Below are positions 58,831 through 63,092 of a stretch of DNA of 63,092 nt, one piece after another. This DNA is from Mesorhizobium sp. (lineage in GTDB: Bacteria; Pseudomonadota; Alphaproteobacteria; Rhizobiales; Rhizobiaceae): positions 1 through 63,092 of the forward strand of contig NZ_SUHQ01000011.1 in NCBI RefSeq assembly GCF_004962245.1. The letters are read 5' to 3'. A program made the position numbers and the translations under genes. The stretch's first letter is position 1. Every line of letters begins with the position of its first letter. The notes beneath the pieces are model-generated. The model did no database searches, had not been told where the DNA came from, and was given only the letters and a program-made list of their open reading frames with translations.

Positions 58831-59365
58831 GTTTCGCGGGCGTCCGCTGGCGACGCCTCGCTCAAGCGCCATCCGCCCGACCACCGACCGTACCCGCGAG
58901 GCTGTCTTCAACGTGCTTGCACATCGCTTCCCCGACAGGCTGGACGGCGCGCGCGTGCTCGACCTGTTCGCCGGCACCGGCGCACTCGGCCTCGAGGCGC
59001 TGTCGCGCGGCGCCGCCTATGGCGTCTTTATCGAAGAATTGGCGGAAGGGCGCGGCCTGATCCGCACCAATGTCGAGGCCTTCGGCCTCACCGGACGCAC
59101 CAAGATATTCCGCCGCGACGCTACCGCCCTGGGCGAGGCGGGCACGATGGCCGCGTTCGGCCTGGTGTTCGCCGATCCGCCCTACGGCAAGAGCCTTGGC
59201 GAGCGTGCCTTGCGCTCGGCCAAAGCCGGCGGCTGGCTTGCCCCCGGCGCGCTCTGCGTCGTCGAGGAGGCGGCGGTGGCGCCCTTCGAGGCAGGGCCGG
59301 GTTTTTCGGTTGTCGACGAGCGCAACTATGGCGAGACGGTCATCCGATTTATCGAGGTTGGCTGA
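58811..59365 (+). CDS. rsmD: 16S rRNA (guanine966-N2)-methyltransferase
   Basis: A 184-residue methyltransferase that modifies G966 of 16S rRNA during 30S assembly. 'MRIVGGEFRGRPLATP' and 'IRPTTDRTREAVFNVL' are the RsmD signature. The SAM site is 'DLFAGTGALG' (51-60) and the catalytic motif is DPPY (122-125). It starts inside the last codons of the pseudouridine synthase gene, so two rRNA-modifying enzymes are co-translated. Confidence 0.96.
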   Translation: MRIVGGEFRGRPLATPRSSAIRPTTDRTREAVFNVLAHRFPDRLDGARVLDLFAGTGALGLEALSRGAAYGVFIEELAEGRGLIRTNVEAFGLTGRTKIFRRDATALGEAGTMAAFGLVFADPPYGKSLGERALRSAKAGGWLAPGALCVVEEAAVAPFEAGPGFSVVDERNYGETVIRFIEVG

Positions 59366-59382
59366 GTACGCCGGCGCTGGCT

Positions 59383-59404
59383 CCTTCTCCCTCAGGAGGG
59401 AAGG
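59383..59404. repeat. CCTTCTCCC-type palindrome after rsmD
   Basis: CCTTCTCCCTC-AG-GAGGGAAGG, an imperfect palindrome (one bulged T) 17 nt after the rsmD stop. It is like the palindrome at 60899 and may end the rsmD transcript. Confidence 0.5.
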
Positions 59405-59496
59405 TTGGCGCAGCGCCTCGAAAATGACGAACAAATCATTTTGCCTGTGGCAATACCCCCGCCTATCGTCCCACCCCATGACAACCGGAGCCATTG

Positions 59497-60861
59497 ATGA
59501 CATCTCAGGCTGAATGGCTGCGCGGAACGCTCCTGGCGCTGGCTTTCGTGTTGAGCGGCCCGGTTCTGGCCGACAACAAGCCGGCCGACGGCAAGGTGAC
59601 GGATTTCATGCTCGACAACGGCATGGAGGTCGTCGTCATCCCTGATCACCGCGCGCCGATCGTCACCCATATGGTGTGGTACAAGATCGGCAGCGCCGAC
59701 GAACCGCCGGGCAAATCCGGCATCGCCCATTTCTTCGAACATCTGATGTTCAAGGCGACGACCAACCATGCCGCCGGCGCGTTCGACCGCGCCGTCTCGG
59801 CCATCGGCGGTTCCAACAACGCCTTCACCTCCTATGACTACACCGCCTTCTACGAGACGGTGGTGCCGCAGGCGCTCGGAGAGATGATGGATTTCGAGGC
59901 CGATCGCATGCGCAACCTGATCCTCAGCGACGACGTCATCGCCACCGAGCGCGACGTGATCCTCGAGGAACGCCGCTCGCGCATCGACAACAATCCGCAG
60001 GCGGTGCTCGGCGAGGAGGTAGACGCCACGCTCTGGCAGAACCAGCCCTATCGTATTCCGGTGATCGGCTGGATGCAGGAGATGGAGAAGCTGAACCGCA
60101 CCGACGCCAAGGCCTTCTACGACAAATACTACACGCCCAACAACGCCGTGCTGGTGGTGGCCGGCGATGTCGAGCCGGAGGTGGTCAAGGCGCTGGCCGA
60201 AAAGACCTATGGTAAGGTCGCGCGCGGTCCAGACCTGCCGCCGCGCATCCGTCCGGTCGAACCGGAGCAGAACACCAGGCGCACGGTGACGCTGTCCGAC
60301 GCGCGCGTCAGCGTGCCGAACTTTTCGACGCAATGGGTGGTTCCGTCCTACCGCACTGCCAAGCCGGGTGAAGCGGAGGCGCTGGACCTGCTGTCGGAAA
60401 TCCTCGGCGGCGGCAGCCGCAGCCGGCTTTACCAACAGCTTGTCGTCAAGCAAGGCATTGCCGCCGAGGCCGGCGCCTTGTTCCAGGGCACCATGCTCGA
60501 TGCCAGCAACTTCGCTGTCTATGGTGCCCCGCGCGGCGACGCCAAGCTGGCCGATGTCCAGGCGGCGGTCGAGGTCGAGGTCGCCCGCATCGCCAGGGAC
60601 GGCGTCACATCGGGCGAGTTGGAGAAGGCCAAGGATCGTTTCGTCCGCTCGATGATCTTCGCCCGCGACAAGCAGGATTCGATGGCCAACATCTACGGCG
60701 CAACGCTCGCCACCGGCGGCAGCGTCAGGGATGTCGAGGAATGGCCAAGCCGCATCCGCAAGGTCACCGCGGACGACGTCAAGGCCGTTGCCGCGCGCTA
60801 TCTCAATCTCGACCATTCGACGACCGGCTATCTCTTGCCGCAGACACAGGCAGGGAATTGA
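59497..60861 (+). CDS. M16 family zinc peptidase, catalytic partner
   Basis: A 454-residue periplasmic pitrilysin-family protease. A signal peptide (residues 1-25, '..LSGPVLADN') is followed by the inverted zinc motif His78-Phe-Phe-Glu81-His82 and a downstream Glu in '[12 protein letters not shown]'. The C-terminal M16 domain has '[20 protein letters not shown]'. Such enzymes degrade small peptides and usually pair with an inactive homologue, here the next gene 4 nt downstream. ATG 59497 has GGAG 7 nt upstream. Confidence 0.93.
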   Translation: MTSQAEWLRGTLLALAFVLSGPVLADNKPADGKVTDFMLDNGMEVVVIPDHRAPIVTHMVWYKIGSADEPPGKSGIAHFFEHLMFKATTNHAAGAFDRAVSAIGGSNNAFTSYDYTAFYETVVPQALGEMMDFEADRMRNLILSDDVIATERDVILEERRSRIDNNPQAVLGEEVDATLWQNQPYRIPVIGWMQEMEKLNRTDAKAFYDKYYTPNNAVLVVAGDVEPEVVKALAEKTYGKVARGPDLPPRIRPVEPEQNTRRTVTLSDARVSVPNFSTQWVVPSYRTAKPGEAEALDLLSEILGGGSRSRLYQQLVVKQGIAAEAGALFQGTMLDASNFAVYGAPRGDAKLADVQAAVEVEVARIARDGVTSGELEKAKDRFVRSMIFARDKQDSMANIYGATLATGGSVRDVEEWPSRIRKVTADDVKAVAARYLNLDHSTTGYLLPQTQAGN

Positions 60862-60865
60862 TGTG

Positions 60866-62263
60866 ATGACGAGCTTGAGCATCTTGCGCCGCCCGCTTTT
60901 CCCTTCTCCCACAAGGGGAGAAGGGAAGGCCCGTCGCGCCGTCGCACCTCTATTCACCTTCTTCCTCTCCCTGCTCGTCCTCATCCTGCCGCCACTTACC
61001 GCCCGCGCGGCCATGAACATCCAGGAGGTGACGTCGTCGAAGGGCATCACCGCCTGGCTGGTGGAGGATTATTCCGTGCCCATCGTCGCCATCCGCTTCG
61101 TCTTCGGCGGCGGCACGACGCAGGATCCCGCTGGGAAGGAAGGGCTTGCCAATCTGATGAGCGGCCTGTTCGACGAGGGCGCCGGCGATCTCGACAGCGA
61201 GGCCTTCCAGATAAAGCTGGACGATGTCGGCGCCGAGATGGGCTTCGATGCGGCGCGTGACGGCACCTATGGCTCGATGCGCATGTTGGCCGAGCAGCGG
61301 GACGGCGCTTTCGACCTGTTGCGGCTGGCGGTCAACGAGCCGCGTTTCGACCAGGCGCCAATCGACCGCATCCGCGCCCAGGTACTGTCCGGCATCATCG
61401 CCAACGAGCTCGACCCCGATACGGTCGCCCAGCGCAAATGGCTGGAAGCACTATACGGCAGCCATCCCTATGCGCGACCCGACGAGGGCACCAGGCAAAG
61501 CATCGCCACGATCGCACGGGACGATCTCATCGCCTTTCACAAGGCGAACTTCGCCCGCGACGGCCTGCATGTGGCGGTGGTCGGCGCCATCGATGCAGAG
61601 ACGCTGAAGAAAAAGCTCGATATGGTCTTCGGCGACCTGCCGGAACACCAGGCGCTCAGCGCGGTTGCCGATGTCGATCCGAAACTCAACCAGCAGCTCG
61701 AGGTCATTTACGACCAGCCGCAGACCTCGTTGCAACTGGCCTATCCCGGCGTAAAGCGGAGTGCGCCGGATTTCTTCGCCGCGGTGCTGATGAATGAGAT
61801 CCTCGGCGGCGGCGCCTTCACCTCGCGCCTGTTCGACGAGGTGCGCGAAAAGCGCGGCCTGGCCTATAACATCAGTTCCGACCTCGTCGACCACCAGCAC
61901 GCCAACGCGCTCGCCATCACCACCGCGACCCGCTCGGACCGTGCGGCCGAGACGCTGGCTGTCGTGCGCGAGGTGGTGAGGCGCATGGCTGAGGAGGGGC
62001 CGACCGAAGCGGAGCTGGCGGCGGCCAAGAAATACATGATCGGCGCCTATGCCATCAACAATCTGAATTCCTCCGGCGCCATCGCCGCGACGCTGGTCGA
62101 GCTGCAGCTCGACAAGCTTGGCATCGACTATGTGCAGCGCCGCGCCGCCCTCATCAACGAGGTGACCCTGGATCAGGTGAAAGCGGCGGCGAAGAGACTG
62201 CTCTCCGGAGAGCCGGCCATCATGGTCGTCGGGCCGAAGCAGGGCGAGGCCAGGGAGCAATGA
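60866..62263 (+). CDS. M16 family peptidase-like protein, non-catalytic partner
   Basis: A 465-residue M16 homologue. The position of the zinc motif reads 'GKEGLANLMSGLFDEGAG', without HxxEH, so it is probably inactive. The 'MNEILGGGAFTSRLFDEVRE', 'KRGLAYNISSDL' (substrate-binding R/Y motif) is kept, as in heterodimeric M16B pairs. The N-terminus is odd: residues 12-21 (FPSPTRGEGK) are encoded by a palindromic repeat, placed before the hydrophobic signal core 'FTFFLSLLVLILPPLTARA'. The start codon lies 4 nt after the first peptidase gene. Its stop overlaps the patatin gene. Confidence 0.92.
   Translation: MTSLSILRRPLFPSPTRGEGKARRAVAPLFTFFLSLLVLILPPLTARAAMNIQEVTSSKGITAWLVEDYSVPIVAIRFVFGGGTTQDPAGKEGLANLMSGLFDEGAGDLDSEAFQIKLDDVGAEMGFDAARDGTYGSMRMLAEQRDGAFDLLRLAVNEPRFDQAPIDRIRAQVLSGIIANELDPDTVAQRKWLEALYGSHPYARPDEGTRQSIATIARDDLIAFHKANFARDGLHVAVVGAIDAETLKKKLDMVFGDLPEHQALSAVADVDPKLNQQLEVIYDQPQTSLQLAYPGVKRSAPDFFAAVLMNEILGGGAFTSRLFDEVREKRGLAYNISSDLVDHQHANALAITTATRSDRAAETLAVVREVVRRMAEEGPTEAELAAAKKYMIGAYAINNLNSSGAIAATLVELQLDKLGIDYVQRRAALINEVTLDQVKAAAKRLLSGEPAIMVVGPKQGEAREQ
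60899..60927. repeat. Palindromic repeat inside a coding sequence
   Basis: TTCCCTTCTCCC-N5-GGGAGAAGGGAA, a perfect 12-bp stem, lying in frame in the N-terminal part of the second M16 gene. The same type of palindrome occurs between genes at 59383. Confidence 0.75.
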
Positions 62264-63092
62264 GCCCGAGCTTCGGCATCGCCTTCGGCGGCGGCGGCGC
62301 GCGCGGCCTGGCGCATATCCATGTCATCGAGGCGCTGGACGAGCTTGGCATCAGGCCCGTCGCCATATCAGGCTCGTCGATCGGCGCCATCATGGGCGCC
62401 GGCATGGCCTCGGGCATGACCGGCAAGGATATTCACGACTATATGCGCTCGATCCTCGGCCACCGCGCCGAGGTGGCGGCGCGCATGTGGCGGGCGCGGC
62501 CCGGCACCTTCGCCGAGATGATGCAGGGCGGGCTGCGTATCACCCAGTTCAACGTCGAGCGCATCCTCAGGGCATTCATGCCCGACACCATTCCCGAAAC
62601 CTTCGCCGGGCTGAAAATACCGCTGAAGGTGACGGCGACGGATTACTTCGGCCACAAGCTCGCCGTGTTCAGCGACGGCGACCTGCATTCGGCACTTGCC
62701 GCCTCCGCGGCCATTCCCGCGGTGTTCCGCCCGGTGATGCGCGACGGCAGGCTGCTGATCGACGGCGGCATCTACAATCCGGTGCCGTTCGACCTGATCG
62801 AGCACGACGCCGACATCATCATAGCCGTCGACGTGGTTGGCGTGCCGACCGAGGCCCGGCGCAAATACCCGACCTCCGTCGACCTGATGTTCGGCGCCAC
62901 GCAATTGATGATGCAGTCGATCATCGCCGCCAAGCTGAGGCAATGCCAGCCGGACATACTGGTCAGGCCGGCGGTATCAAAATACCGCGTCCTCGATTTC
63001 ATGAAGATCGACGCCCTGATGGCTGAAACGGCCGCGATCAAGGACGAGCTGAAGCGGGAGATCGAGAAGGCGGTGGAGGGGCAAACCAAGGT
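62260..63092 (+). CDS. Patatin-like phospholipase, 3' end missing
   Basis: At least 277 residues, open to the window end. The oxyanion loop GGGGARG (residues 10-16), the nucleophile elbow GSSIG (38-42, Ser40) and the catalytic DGG (Asp168) are complete, as in the RssA/YchK-like bacterial patatins, which hydrolyse acyl esters of phospholipids. There is no signal peptide. The ATG overlaps the stop of the second M16 gene (ATGA), so three genes (peptidase, partner, lipase) form one unit. About 30-50 residues are probably missing. Confidence 0.9.
   Translation, partial: MSPSFGIAFGGGGARGLAHIHVIEALDELGIRPVAISGSSIGAIMGAGMASGMTGKDIHDYMRSILGHRAEVAARMWRARPGTFAEMMQGGLRITQFNVERILRAFMPDTIPETFAGLKIPLKVTATDYFGHKLAVFSDGDLHSALAASAAIPAVFRPVMRDGRLLIDGGIYNPVPFDLIEHDADIIIAVDVVGVPTEARRKYPTSVDLMFGATQLMMQSIIAAKLRQCQPDILVRPAVSKYRVLDFMKIDALMAETAAIKDELKREIEKAVEGQTK

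Noticed and set aside
59392..61050. A 552-codon open frame antisense to the first M16 gene
   Set aside because: Composition (His, Asp, Arg-rich) is typical of an antisense shadow; it also runs across two palindromes.

Overview
The window reads as chromosomal DNA of an alphaproteobacterium of the order Rhizobiales, most likely Mesorhizobium or a close relative. This rests on the high G+C and third-position-GC-biased codon use, on rhizobial gene neighbourhoods (ppk-ppx, CHCC zinc-finger protein with FAD monooxygenase, HAD hydrolase-ribF-ileS, paired M16 peptidases), on an HrcA/CIRCE-controlled groESL, and on intergenic palindromes of the kind that litter rhizobial genomes. I made no database comparison, so the genus is an inference. 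No rRNA, tRNA, CRISPR array, prophage or intact transposase gene was seen.

Layout. 0-8.8 kb: a truncated DUF2459 gene, a zinc-finger/FAD monooxygenase pair, the polyphosphate operon ppk-ppx, two tandem DoxX membrane proteins and fumC. 8.9-14.1 kb: a GT10 fucosyltransferase-like gene, a NIPSNAP gene divergent from its TetR regulator over two tandem 24-bp operators, two secreted proteins of unknown role and a Tat-exported metallophosphoesterase. 14.2-16.6 kb: a csbD stress gene, a cold-shock gene with a long leader, and a run of very small unknown genes ending in a YkgJ-type cysteine-cluster protein. 16.7-21.4 kb: a methyltransferase divergent from an iron/cobalamin-type ABC importer, then a LysE exporter. 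21.4-25.3 kb: osmC and a SnoaL-like gene divergent from a TetR regulator, then groES-groEL. 25.5-42.5 kb: a regulator-rich accessory stretch (MarR-GNAT fusion, LysR with a covalent-flavin oxidase, MarR with EmrAB efflux, a PAS-GAF-GGDEF-EAL protein, AraC with a five-gene oxidoreductase operon, HxlR with a glutathione transferase). 42.6-51 kb: small orphan genes, DUF2189 and LysE membrane proteins, a TadG-like von Willebrand protein, the HAD-ribF pair, HdeD and a MipA-like outer-membrane protein. 51-63.1 kb: a RES/Xre toxin-antitoxin operon with an extra upstream gene, ileS, a lipoprotein, tadA, a repeat-rich pseudouridine synthase, rsmD, two M16 peptidase genes and a patatin-like phospholipase cut by the window end.

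How it fits together. Core functions (polyphosphate turnover, fumarase, chaperonin, flavin cofactors, isoleucyl-tRNA charging, tRNA/rRNA modification) alternate with small regulator-plus-target cassettes. In several of these the operator can be seen as an inverted or direct repeat between the divergent genes. Between genes lie at least four families of palindromic repeat. One two-hairpin family has five copies in the same orientation, with compensatory base changes. One palindrome has become part of a coding sequence, in the signal-peptide region of the second M16 gene.
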